In this document: piece by piece, positions 1 to 6,173 of the stretch
How the letters are laid out: every line of letters begins with the position of its first letter
Position numbering within the stretch: the first letter of the stretch is position 1
Notes under the pieces: model-generated
Database searches by the model: none
Told to the model about the DNA's origin: nothing
Seen by the model: only the letters and a program-made list of their open reading frames with translations
Assembly: GCF_040649515.1 (NCBI RefSeq)
Contig: NZ_JBEZFP010000212.1
Coordinates: forward strand, 1-10,830
Reading direction: 5' to 3'
DNA: 10,830 nucleotides
DNA from: Yinghuangia elevatio
GTDB taxonomy: Bacteria > Actinomycetota > Actinomycetes > Streptomycetales > Streptomycetaceae
Position numbers and translations under genes: made by a program

Positions 1-1
1 C

Positions 2-169
2 CTAGGGAGTGTCTTCAAATTCGCGTCGGATAGCCCGCGGGCCGTGGTGCGTGCGCTCGCAAGGCGCGGGCCGCAGCTCGGCCTGGGTTTGGCCGTGCAA
101 GGTCCGCAACGCGGCGAGCGTGCGTGCCACGGTTCGCGGGCCCGGCGAGAGTTTGAAGACACGACCTAG
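2..169. mobile_element. MITE-like or IS-remnant element with CTAG flanks
   Basis: The left end (6-20) and the reverse complement of the right end (151-165) match at 12 of 15 positions, with an exact 11-bp core GTGTCTTCAAA (9-19 and 151-161). Each end is directly flanked by CTAG (2-5 and 166-169), which looks like a 4-bp target duplication. The interior of about 130 bp is too short for a transposase. On the minus strand the left terminal repeat encodes the in-frame end RREFEDTP followed by a TAG inside the flanking CTAG, which resembles the tail of a transposase whose last codons overlap the terminal repeat. I infer an internally deleted derivative of an IS element, possibly IS5-like; the family is not proven. 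The left CTAG is only one base from the window edge, so its outer context is unseen. Confidence 0.6.
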
Positions 170-813
170 ACCAGGCCGTACGCCTCGGCGCGGCGGCGGG
201 CGTACCTGCGGCGCCATGACAGGTGCCACATCACGCCCGCCCCGGTCGGGGCCACCCGCAGGATGCGGATGCGCTCGACCGGGTCGGCGTGGTGGAGGTA
301 CAGGGCGACGAACGCCGGCATGTCGCGGCCCCACGCCCGCAACGTACGCCGCAGCAGGCGGCGTTGCTCGTGGTTGCCGACGTGCCGGCGCATCAGGGGG
401 AACATCTCGCGTTCCTCCTGGTAGGTGTGGCGGGCCACCAGGTCGTGCAGTCGGCCGACGACCGGGGAACGCTCGCGCAGCGGGACCCGGGCGTCGCCGG
501 CCCGGCGCATGAGGGTGTCCAGGGAGTCGTGGTCGCCTTCCAGTGCGACGAACACCCGCCCTGCCGCGGCGACCCGCAGCCGGGCACGCACGCGCGGGTA
601 GACGAACGCGTCCTCTTCGCGGTGGTGCGCGGCGAGGAAGCGCAGCACCAGGGCGAGGTGGTCCTCGACGGCCCTGGACTGCCGGATGTCGGCGGGGTTG
701 ACCTCGCGGGTGGCGACGGTGAGGCGCGCCAACTCCTCGCGCAGGGCGCGGTGCGCGACGTAGCCCGTGGTCAGGTCGAGGGGTGCGGACGGCTGAACGA
801 CGGGTGATGCCAC
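166..813 (-). CDS. Hemerythrin HHE cation-binding domain protein
   Basis: This is a probable cytoplasmic di-iron four-helix-bundle protein that could bind O2, NO or iron, or act in redox sensing; its substrate cannot be read from the sequence. Numbered from the chosen start (215 aa), the ligand pattern of the HHE family is complete: H21, H63-x3-E67, H95 and H129-x3-E133, each in a predicted helix (for example AAHHREED and ARHTYQEERE). The C-terminal 45 residues are rich in Arg and Trp. The open frame runs upstream to 1041, but the first ~76 codons are low-complexity and overlap a promoter-like AT-richer stretch. I prefer the GTG at 813, which is preceded by a weak GGCGG five bases upstream. 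GTGs at 870 and 858 are alternatives. The stop codon lies within the right-hand CTAG of the adjoining mobile remnant, so the C-terminus may have been set by that insertion. The family call is firm and the start uncertain. Confidence 0.85.
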   Translation of the reverse strand: MASPVVQPSAPLDLTTGYVAHRALREELARLTVATREVNPADIRQSRAVEDHLALVLRFLAAHHREEDAFVYPRVRARLRVAAAGRVFVALEGDHDSLDTLMRRAGDARVPLRERSPVVGRLHDLVARHTYQEEREMFPLMRRHVGNHEQRRLLRRTLRAWGRDMPAFVALYLHHADPVERIRILRVAPTGAGVMWHLSWRRRYARRRAEAYGLV

Positions 814-919
814 GGGGACCGCCAGTGAGGTGCTCGGACTCGGTCGGCTGAGCCCCACAGCTTCGCACACCGCGGCGTCGCAATTCGGCACTACAAGACG
901 GTTTTTCGTCGTTCTTCGG

Positions 920-943
920 AACTGGTCGCAAGTCGATCGTTCC
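920..943 (-). promoter_or_regulatory. Candidate ECF-sigma-type promoter for the hemerythrin gene
   Basis: On the minus strand GGAAC (complement of 939-943) is followed after 16 nt by GTT (complement of 920-922). This resembles GGAAC-N16/17-(C)GTT promoters read by stress ECF sigma factors such as SigE in streptomycetes. It lies about 100 bp upstream of the chosen GTG, in the only AT-richer patch of this gap. The match is short and could be chance. Confidence 0.28.
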
Positions 944-954
944 CGGCGGCGTCC

Positions 955-972
955 ACCCCGGCGGACCGGGGT
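955..972 (-). terminator. Candidate terminator hairpin after ung
   Basis: This is a perfect 7-bp GC stem, ACCCCGG / CCGGGGT, with a CGGA tetraloop. It lies about 95 bp past the ung stop and upstream of the hemerythrin start. A second, smaller hairpin (GCCGA/TCGGC, 1017-1030) and a distant 9-bp inverted repeat (988-996 with 1047-1055) lie in the same gap. None has a U-tract, which is usual for actinomycete terminators. Confidence 0.4.
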
Positions 973-1065
973 CGCCGCTTCGGGAAACGCCCCTTCACGA
1001 CCGGATGCGACCGAATGCCGACGGGTCGGCCCGGCACGCACGCCGCGAAGGGGCGAACCGACCGG

Positions 1066-1743
1066 CTACTGCTCGATGTTCGGAATCTGCCAGTCGATCT
1101 TGTCGTGGCCCATCTTCTCCAGTGCCGCGTCGATCTGCGAGAACGGCTTGCTGCCGAAGAACTTCTTCGCGGACAGCGGCGACGGGTGCGCGCCCTCGAC
1201 GATGACGTGGCGCCCGGTGTCGATGAGCGCGGCCTTCTTGCGGGCGTGCGCACCCCACAACACGAACACCACAGGCTTCTCACGGTCGTTCACCGACTTG
1301 ATGACGGCGTCGGTGAAGCGCTCCCAGCCCTGGCCCTTGTGCGAGGCGGCCTCGTGCGCGCGTACCGTCAGCACGGTGTTGAGCAGCAGCACGCCCTGCT
1401 CGGCCCACGGCATCAGGTAGCCGTTGTTCGGAACGGTCAGGCCCAGGTCGGTGCCCAGTTCCTTGTAGATGTTGCGCAGCGACGGCGGGACCTTGATCCC
1501 GGGGCGCACCGAGAAGCACATGCCGTGCGCCTGGTTGTCGTCGTGGTACGGGTCCTGCCCGACGATGAGGACCTTCACGTCGTCGTAGGCGGTCGCCTCC
1601 AGGGCGGAGAACACCTCGGCCTCGGGCGGGAAGACCTGGTGTGCCGCGCGCTCGGCGTCGACGAACGCGGTGAGTGCGGCGTAGTAGTCCGCGGTCAGTT
1701 CCTCCGCGAGCACCGGGCGCCACGACTCGGGCAACGTCTGCAC
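1066..1743 (-). CDS. ung: Uracil-DNA glycosylase, family 1
   Basis: This enzyme removes uracil from DNA at the start of base-excision repair. The 225-aa protein carries every family-1 signature: GQDPYH at residues 62-67 with the catalytic Asp64, a Pro/Ser substrate loop (VPPSLRNIY), the uracil-specificity strand LLLNT (Asn122), and the leucine/minor-groove loop GAHPSPLS with His186. This numbering almost coincides with E. coli Ung (Asp64, Asn123, His187), which supports the start. The GTG at 1743 is preceded by a perfect GGAGGT (complement of 1750-1755) with a 6-nt spacer. The upstream ATG at 1761 would put that ribosome binding site inside the gene, and the ATG at 1824 is further still, so both are rejected. 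Gaps on both sides hold hairpins, so it is probably monocistronic. Confidence 0.97.
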   Translation of the reverse strand: MQTLPESWRPVLAEELTADYYAALTAFVDAERAAHQVFPPEAEVFSALEATAYDDVKVLIVGQDPYHDDNQAHGMCFSVRPGIKVPPSLRNIYKELGTDLGLTVPNNGYLMPWAEQGVLLLNTVLTVRAHEAASHKGQGWERFTDAVIKSVNDREKPVVFVLWGAHARKKAALIDTGRHVIVEGAHPSPLSAKKFFGSKPFSQIDAALEKMGHDKIDWQIPNIEQ

Positions 1744-1846
1744 AGCACAACCTCCACGCATTGGTACGGCCGTCGGCCCGGTGCACGGACGGCGGTCCGG
1801 CCGGGCGACTTGGTGTGCTCCCAAACGTAGTCGCCCGAGCGGACAA

Positions 1847-1898
1847 CGGGGGCGGCGCCCGCCGGTTCGGGTGCATCGACCGGCGGGCGCCGCCCCCG
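1847..1898 (-). terminator. Strong hairpin terminator between doxX and ung
   Basis: The inverted repeat is exact over 20 bp (1847-1866 with 1879-1898, core GGGGGCGGCGCCCGCCGG) around a 12-nt loop. It begins about 20 bp past the doxX stop codon and ends about 100 bp before the ung start. The position fits a factor-independent actinomycete terminator for doxX that also isolates ung. No U-run follows. Confidence 0.75.
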
Positions 1899-1918
1899 CA
1901 TGCGGAGTTGAGGACGCG

Positions 1919-2482
1919 TCAGACCGTCTCGTCCGGCTTCTCGTCCTTCTGCTCGGGCTTGTAGCAGAGCTTCAGCAGCAGCGCGGCGTTGGCGATGCCG
2001 AGGCCCGCGGCGACCAGCGCGGGCTTGGCGCCCGACGACTCCCGGCCGAAGAGCCGGTCGACCGAGTACTTGCCGTTGCCGAGGCCCGCGAGCGCGACCG
2101 CCGCGCCGCCGACGACCGCGCAGTACTCCCAGCCGCCCTTGAAGACGAAGTAGCCCTTGCCGCGGTGGTCGGTACGCGCCGCCACGGACATCAGGCCCAC
2201 CGTCGCGGCCGCGGGCAGCGGGTTCGCGATGCCGAGCGTGAGGCCGACACCGGCGGCCATCTCGGTGCCGGCCGCCATCTTGGCGTGCACCTCGGCGGGC
2301 TTGAGGCCGAGCGCCTCGAACCAGCCCGTGGTGCCCTTGAGCCCGCCGGGGCCGGCGACCTTGTTGTAGCCGTGCGCGAAGAGCATCGGGCCGAGGGTGG
2401 CACGCAGCACCAGCGCCGCGACGTCCTTGCCCGTGCCGTCGGCCGCCTTGCCCACCGAGGCCGCCTTCTTCCTGCCGAACAT
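1919..2482 (-). CDS. DoxX family membrane protein
   Basis: This is a small polytopic inner-membrane protein of the DoxX/DoxD-like family. Some members are linked to thiosulfate oxidation or to a mycobacterial membrane oxidoreductase complex, but most have no known reaction. The 187-aa protein shows the usual family landmarks: a first helix with R27 and the FAHGYNKV motif (35-42), a second hydrophobic segment around 68-90, a third after 90, then GGWEYCAVVGGAAVALAGLG (116-135) and GKYSVDRL (137-144). A final hydrophobic stretch (154-172) leads to a charged, lysine- and glutamate-rich tail (174-187). The ATG at 2482 is chosen because AGGTGG sits five bases upstream. An ATG four codons earlier (2494) is possible, and the longer frame to 2542 has no ribosome binding site. 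A 12-bp palindrome ~100 bp upstream is a candidate operator, and a strong terminator follows the gene. Confidence 0.88.
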   Translation of the reverse strand: MFGRKKAASVGKAADGTGKDVAALVLRATLGPMLFAHGYNKVAGPGGLKGTTGWFEALGLKPAEVHAKMAAGTEMAAGVGLTLGIANPLPAAATVGLMSVAARTDHRGKGYFVFKGGWEYCAVVGGAAVALAGLGNGKYSVDRLFGRESSGAKPALVAAGLGIANAALLLKLCYKPEQKDEKPDETV

Positions 2483-2583
2483 CGCCCACCTCATCTTTTC
2501 GCCACCGCGTCCGCCGCCGTTTCGGGCGGTACGGCACGCCACGCGGACCGCGGGGGGCCGACCGGATCTGACCCACCGTCACA

Positions 2584-2595
2584 TTGCCTAGGCAA
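2584..2595. promoter_or_regulatory. Palindromic candidate operator upstream of doxX
   Basis: TTGCCTAGGCAA is a perfect 12-bp palindrome about 100 bp upstream of doxX. It overlaps by two bases a minus-strand -10-like TAGGTT (complement of 2594-2599). No convincing -35 was found. The size and symmetry suit a dimeric winged-helix regulator of MarR or PadR type. Its sequence is unlike the palindrome at the marR gene in this window, so a different regulator is likely. Confidence 0.45.
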
Positions 2596-2780
2596 CCTAC
2601 CGGACACACCCCCAGGTGTGCCGTGGCGCAGGTCATCCCGGTGGGACGGGACTCGCGCACCGTACGCGCGCCCGCGTCCCCACCCCATTGATGGGCACAC
2701 CCCCGCCGGGGTCAAGGATCATCTAACGGAAACGGCACGATTCCTTGCGGAACAGCGAATTGACGCCCAGTCACGATACG
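2596..2780. other. Non-coding gap between doxX and the WD40 gene
   Basis: The 371-bp gap from 2483 to 2853 holds no convincing gene. Besides the doxX palindrome it contains a small stem CACACC/GGTGTG with a CCCA loop (2605-2620), a 5-bp stem CCCAT/ATGGG (2684-2695) and, at its right end, hairpins past the WD40 stop. The stretch 2715-2775 is less GC-rich than the genes around it, which fits non-coding DNA. Confidence 0.5.
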
Positions 2781-2783
2781 GGT

Positions 2784-2799
2784 GCCGACAGTCGTCGGC
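2784..2799 (-). terminator. Candidate terminator hairpin after the WD40 gene
   Basis: GCCGAC and GTCGGC form a perfect 6-bp stem with a 4-nt loop, about 55 bp past the WD40 stop. A weaker stem (GGTCA 2826-2830 with TGACC 2841-2845) lies nearer the stop codon. Neither has a U-tract. Confidence 0.4.
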
Positions 2800-2853
2800 G
2801 ACGTTGTGCGCGCGTAACCGGGGGCGGTCATTGGCCAAGGTGACCCGAGGTGG

Positions 2854-3876
2854 TCAGCGGCCCGCGAGTTCGGCGAGGTGTTGGGCGGTGACGCGGCCCG
2901 AGCGGTCCGCGTGGACGAGGACGTCCGACTGCAGCCACGCCAACGCCGTCACCGGCGCGCCCGCAAAGCGGCGGGCGACCGGGGTCGCGGTACGCCGCGC
3001 CGAGCCGGCCCTGACGTCCCACAGCGAGAGGGTGCCGTCGAGCCCGCCGGTCGCGATGACCGCGCCCCGGGCCGGGCGCCACGCGGCCACGCCCATGGCC
3101 ACGCGCGCCTCCAGGCGCCGCGGGCGCGGGCGTACCCGGCCGCCGCGGGCGGCGAGGTCCCACACCGTCAGGCCGGCGTCCACCTCGGCCGCGAGCCACT
3201 GGCCCGTACCGTCCACGGACAGCCCGTCGATGAGCCCGGGGCCCTGCGTCGGAAGGTCCTCGTGGGTGCCGCCGATGCCGCGGATGTAGACGCCTGGGCC
3301 GTCGCCCGCCGCGCAGAGCCAGGCACCGTCCGTGCCGCCCGCGAGCACCCGGACCGGCGAGGGATACGACCACGCCGCGACGCGTCCGCGCGGCGAGAAC
3401 GCGTGCACCTCGCCGCCGAGCGCCACCGCGACCGTGTTGCCCCGGTCGAACCACGTCACGTCGTCGACGGTCACCGCGCCGTCGACCGGCCGCCACTGCT
3501 CGAGCCCGCGGTCCGCCTCGAAGATGCGTACCGTCCCGCCGCACGCGACCGCGCACAGGTTGTCGTCCGACCACGCGAACTCCGCGGGGGTGTCGGTCGT
3601 ACGCGTCATCACCGCGCCGTCGGCGACGCGCCACAGCGCGTACCCGCGCGGGCCCGCGAGCGCCACCACGCTGCCGTCCGGCGAGAACCGTACGCGCCGC
3701 GCCCCGCCGGGCAGGACGAGCCGGGCCAGCAACTGCCCTGTGGCGGCGTCGAGAAGATGTGCGGGCCCGCTTTGGCAGGCGACCACACACAATGTGCCCG
3801 ATACCGCCAACGCGGCGGGCACATCGTCGATTTGGCGTTCCCATCCCGGAGCGGCCTGCGTCGCCATCGCACCCAT
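2854..3876 (-). CDS. WD40 repeat beta-propeller protein
   Basis: The product is a soluble scaffold protein of 340 aa, about the size of a single seven-bladed propeller. Repeat signatures are visible as Trp-Asp-ended strands, LTVWD (236-240) and LSLWD (283-287), with degenerate blades ending LWRV (81-84) and VRIFE (116-120). The blade-turn RFSPDGS (63-69) and periodic small-residue strands such as VVALA and AVIATGG are also present. There is no signal peptide, membrane segment, kinase or NACHT domain, so it stands alone and its partner is unknown. The ATG at 3876 is chosen because GAGAGGA lies five bases upstream. An in-frame ATG at 3921 lacks a site, and the ATG at 3867 is internal. The gap to the upstream YibE/F gene is 159 bp, so separate transcription is likely. 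Its function cannot be assigned. Confidence 0.85.
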   Translation of the reverse strand: MGAMATQAAPGWERQIDDVPAALAVSGTLCVVACQSGPAHLLDAATGQLLARLVLPGGARRVRFSPDGSVVALAGPRGYALWRVADGAVMTRTTDTPAEFAWSDDNLCAVACGGTVRIFEADRGLEQWRPVDGAVTVDDVTWFDRGNTVAVALGGEVHAFSPRGRVAAWSYPSPVRVLAGGTDGAWLCAAGDGPGVYIRGIGGTHEDLPTQGPGLIDGLSVDGTGQWLAAEVDAGLTVWDLAARGGRVRPRPRRLEARVAMGVAAWRPARGAVIATGGLDGTLSLWDVRAGSARRTATPVARRFAGAPVTALAWLQSDVLVHADRSGRVTAQHLAELAGR

Positions 3877-3938
3877 CGCGGTCCTCTCGTCCGGTTGCGC
3901 GACTCCGGGATCCGCGCCCACGAATCGCCCCCGCGCGG

Positions 3939-3967
3939 ACAGCCTTTCGACGCCGTGTTACGGCTGT
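3939..3967. promoter_or_regulatory. Nested inverted repeats upstream of the WD40 gene
   Basis: Two small symmetric elements overlap 63-91 bp upstream of the WD40 start. ACAGCC (3939-3944) pairs with GGCTGT (3962-3967), and the 13-bp GCCGT-GTT-ACGGC spans 3952-3964. The surrounding stretch is AT-richer than the genes. They could be an operator or chance; no clear -10/-35 pair is visible. Confidence 0.25.
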
Positions 3968-4035
3968 GAAAACTTCATCGCTCGGTTCGGTTTCCGGTTG
4001 ACACGCGGGCCCGAGTTCGATCTTGCGACGGACGG

Positions 4036-5979
4036 TCAGGCGGACGCCTTCTGCTTGCGGCGGTGGCGCTTCGGCGCGGCGTGCCCGTGGTGGCCGGAAG
4101 TCGCGGGCACCTGCTCGCGGGACGCGACGAACGCGGCAAGTGCCGTGGTCACCGGGACGGATGCGACCAGGCCGATGCTGCCGACGAGAGTACGCACCAC
4201 TTCCTCCGCGACGATCTCGCTCGTCACCACGTCCTGGGTGCCTAGGTCGGATCCGGAGAAGAGGAGCAGCAGCGGCAGCGAGGCGCCCGCGTACGCGAGG
4301 ACAAGGGTGTTGACGGTCGAGGCAATGTGGTCCCGCCCGATGCGCACCCCCGCCCGGTAGAGATCGCGGGCTCGTAGCGCCGGGTTGGCGTGCTTCAGCT
4401 CCCACACCGCGGATGTCTGAGTGACCGTCACATCGTCGAGCACGCCCAGCGATCCGATGACGACGCCGGCGAGCAGCAGGCCGCGTACGTCGACCTCCGC
4501 GTGCAGCGCCCGGACCATCGACGCCTCCTCGGACGCCATCCCGGTGAGCCGCGTCAGGCCGATGAACACCTCGCCGAGCACACCGATCAGGGCCAGGCTG
4601 GCCAGGGTTCCCAGGACCGCGATGGAGGTGCGCGCGCTGAATCCGTGGCAGAGGTACAGCGTCACGAGCATGATCGCGGACGCTCCGACGACGGCCACGG
4701 GGAGCGGCGAACTCCCTTGCAGTATCGCGGGAAGGACGAACCACACCAGGACGGCGAAGCTGCCGGCGAGTCCGACGAGCGCCATCAGGCCGCGCAGTCG
4801 GCCTATGGCGACGACGGCGACGGCGAAGATGGCGGCGAGCCACAGCATCGGCTTGTCGCGCTGGAAGTCGACGATGGTCCACTGGGCTTCGGGCGGGGCG
4901 TCGGCCGCGTAGTCGAGCACGACCTCGTCACCGACCTTCAGGCCCGCCAACCCGGCGCCGGGACTGATGAGTTGACGGACCGTCGTACCGCGCCCCGGCC
5001 CCTTGGTGACGTCGACGGCCACGGAGGTGCAGCCCCGGTCGGTGTCCGCGGCGGAGCCGTCGGCGGGTGCCGATCCCGAAGCGGGCCCCGCGCCTTCGCC
5101 GGGCAGAGCGCCTTCGGCCGCCGCCGGGTCCTCCGCGGGAGAGGCACCCGGCGGAGCAGCCCCGGCCGGTGGACCGGAGCCGTCGGCGCCGGACACCGCG
5201 GGGTCGCACGACACGGCCGCGGTCGACGTCACTTCACCGTACGCCGTTGCGACCTTCCCCTGGTCCGCGCGATGGGACTTGGTGTCCTGGTCGGGCCACA
5301 GCACGAACATGCCGAGCGCGACCACGGCCGCGAAGGGGACCAGGATCAGCGCCAGCAGTCGGCGTACCCGCTTGGACGCGGGGATGGCCGGACCGTGCGA
5401 GTGGGCGTGCGAGTGGCCGCCGTGACCTCCATGACTTCCGTGATCGCCGTGCCCCCCATGTCCGCCTTGTCCGCCGTGTCCGCCGCCCTCGCGGCCGCCG
5501 CGCGCGGCCCGGCGGCCCGACGGTACGTCGGTTCCCCCGCCCGGCGTAGCGTCGCGATCCCCCTCGCGGTGCGTCGCCGGACGCGGCTCGTCGCCGGGGG
5601 CCGATCGCGGCGGTGAGGCGGGCTGCTGCCGCCCCGCGGGCGGGCCTGCGACGCGTCCGCTCGACATGCCGTCGGGACCGTAGCCGACCCCGCGTGTGTA
5701 CCCCTGCCCCGACACCTGCGCGGGATACTGCCCAGCCCCGGGCCCCTGCCCTGGAATCCGCCCCGGCGCTCGACCCGGTGTCGGTCCGGGCCCCTGCCCG
5801 GGGACCTGTCCAGGACCCTGCCCGGGGACCTGTCCAGGACCCTGCCCGGGGACCTGCCGCGGACCTTGCCCCGGACCGCCCGGCCCGGGCCCCTGCCCGG
5901 GTGCCCGACCGGGGTACCGGCGGGGGTCCGGGCCGTGGCCGTACGGACCCCCGGCGTCGGCGGCACGGTCGTCGGTCAT
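4036..5979 (-). CDS. YibE/F-like polytopic membrane protein with His-rich N-terminal extension
   Basis: This is an integral membrane protein of the YibE/F family, whose transported substrate or activity is unknown. Of its 647 aa, residues 1-200 are a disordered extension. Within it, 25-80 are PGQGPGQV-like repeats, and 168-195 hold ten histidines, spaced every third residue from 174 to 189 and ending HSHAHSH, a plausible metal-binding tract. A first membrane helix (208-227) leads to an external domain with an Ala/Pro/Gly-rich insert between Cys258 and Cys317, then a conserved strand region (KVGDEVVLDY, 348-357). About seven more hydrophobic helices follow (378-394, 398-420, 425-444, 451-475, 499-516, 553-575, 594-619), including the family-typical GSLGVLDDVTVTQ (509-521). 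The tail is basic and has three more histidines. The ATG at 5979 is chosen because GGAGG precedes it by five bases; the ATG at 6048 lacks a site. It is divergent from the LADTG protein gene. Confidence 0.85.
   Translation of the reverse strand: MTDDRAADAGGPYGHGPDPRRYPGRAPGQGPGPGGPGQGPRQVPGQGPGQVPGQGPGQVPGQGPGPTPGRAPGRIPGQGPGAGQYPAQVSGQGYTRGVGYGPDGMSSGRVAGPPAGRQQPASPPRSAPGDEPRPATHREGDRDATPGGGTDVPSGRRAARGGREGGGHGGQGGHGGHGDHGSHGGHGGHSHAHSHGPAIPASKRVRRLLALILVPFAAVVALGMFVLWPDQDTKSHRADQGKVATAYGEVTSTAAVSCDPAVSGADGSGPPAGAAPPGASPAEDPAAAEGALPGEGAGPASGSAPADGSAADTDRGCTSVAVDVTKGPGRGTTVRQLISPGAGLAGLKVGDEVVLDYAADAPPEAQWTIVDFQRDKPMLWLAAIFAVAVVAIGRLRGLMALVGLAGSFAVLVWFVLPAILQGSSPLPVAVVGASAIMLVTLYLCHGFSARTSIAVLGTLASLALIGVLGEVFIGLTRLTGMASEEASMVRALHAEVDVRGLLLAGVVIGSLGVLDDVTVTQTSAVWELKHANPALRARDLYRAGVRIGRDHIASTVNTLVLAYAGASLPLLLLFSGSDLGTQDVVTSEIVAEEVVRTLVGSIGLVASVPVTTALAAFVASREQVPATSGHHGHAAPKRHRRKQKASA
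5793..5864 (-). repeat. 24-bp in-frame tandem repeat within the YibE/F gene
   Basis: Two identical 24-bp copies (5793-5816 and 5817-5840) are followed by a third with four changes (5841-5864). Degenerate relatives lie on both sides. Each unit encodes eight residues of the type PGQGPGQV, so expansion or contraction keeps the reading frame. The repeat is coding and not a CRISPR or VNTR outside a gene. Confidence 0.85.
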
Positions 5980-6173
5980 GGTCGCCTCCGGTGTGGGGGC
6001 CGTCACTTTCTCGTACGGAGCGCGCGCCGGGCAAGTCATCCCACTCACCGCAATCCACCGCGCGCGAACCTGCGCGGAGGCGCCCCCGCGGCCACCTGAC
6101 TCCCCGTTCCGGCCGCCCGACTGCTAGGAAGGTCGCTGACAGTTGGTCGGGGATCGGACAGAAGAGCGACTGC

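Noticed and set aside
814..1041. Longer N-terminus for the hemerythrin protein from an ATG at 1041
   Set aside because: The extra 76 residues are low-complexity and cover a promoter-like AT-richer patch, and no ribosome binding site precedes that ATG.
1744..1824. Longer N-terminus for uracil-DNA glycosylase from ATG 1824 or ATG 1761
   Set aside because: A perfect GGAGGT lies at the correct distance from GTG 1743, and the resulting residue numbers match E. coli Ung.
2491..2715. A 74-codon minus-strand ORF in the doxX upstream gap
   Set aside because: It has no ribosome binding site, overlaps the doxX start and the palindrome, and its composition looks like random GC-rich translation.
3998..4003. 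TTGACA on the + strand as a -35 box
   Set aside because: No acceptable -10 follows at 16-19 nt and no + strand gene lies downstream.
2828..4882. A 684-codon minus-strand frame over the WD40 and YibE/F genes
   Set aside because: It is an Arg-rich low-complexity translation in the wrong frame; the WD40 and YibE/F frames carry clear family motifs.
5793..5864. Tandem repeats considered as a CRISPR array
   Set aside because: The units are contiguous with no spacers and encode an in-frame octapeptide repeat.
5613..6173. N-terminal extension of the LADTG protein frame upstream of 6174
   Set aside because: It would overlap the YibE/F gene, is Arg/Pro-rich, and would bury the obvious signal peptide in the middle of the protein.
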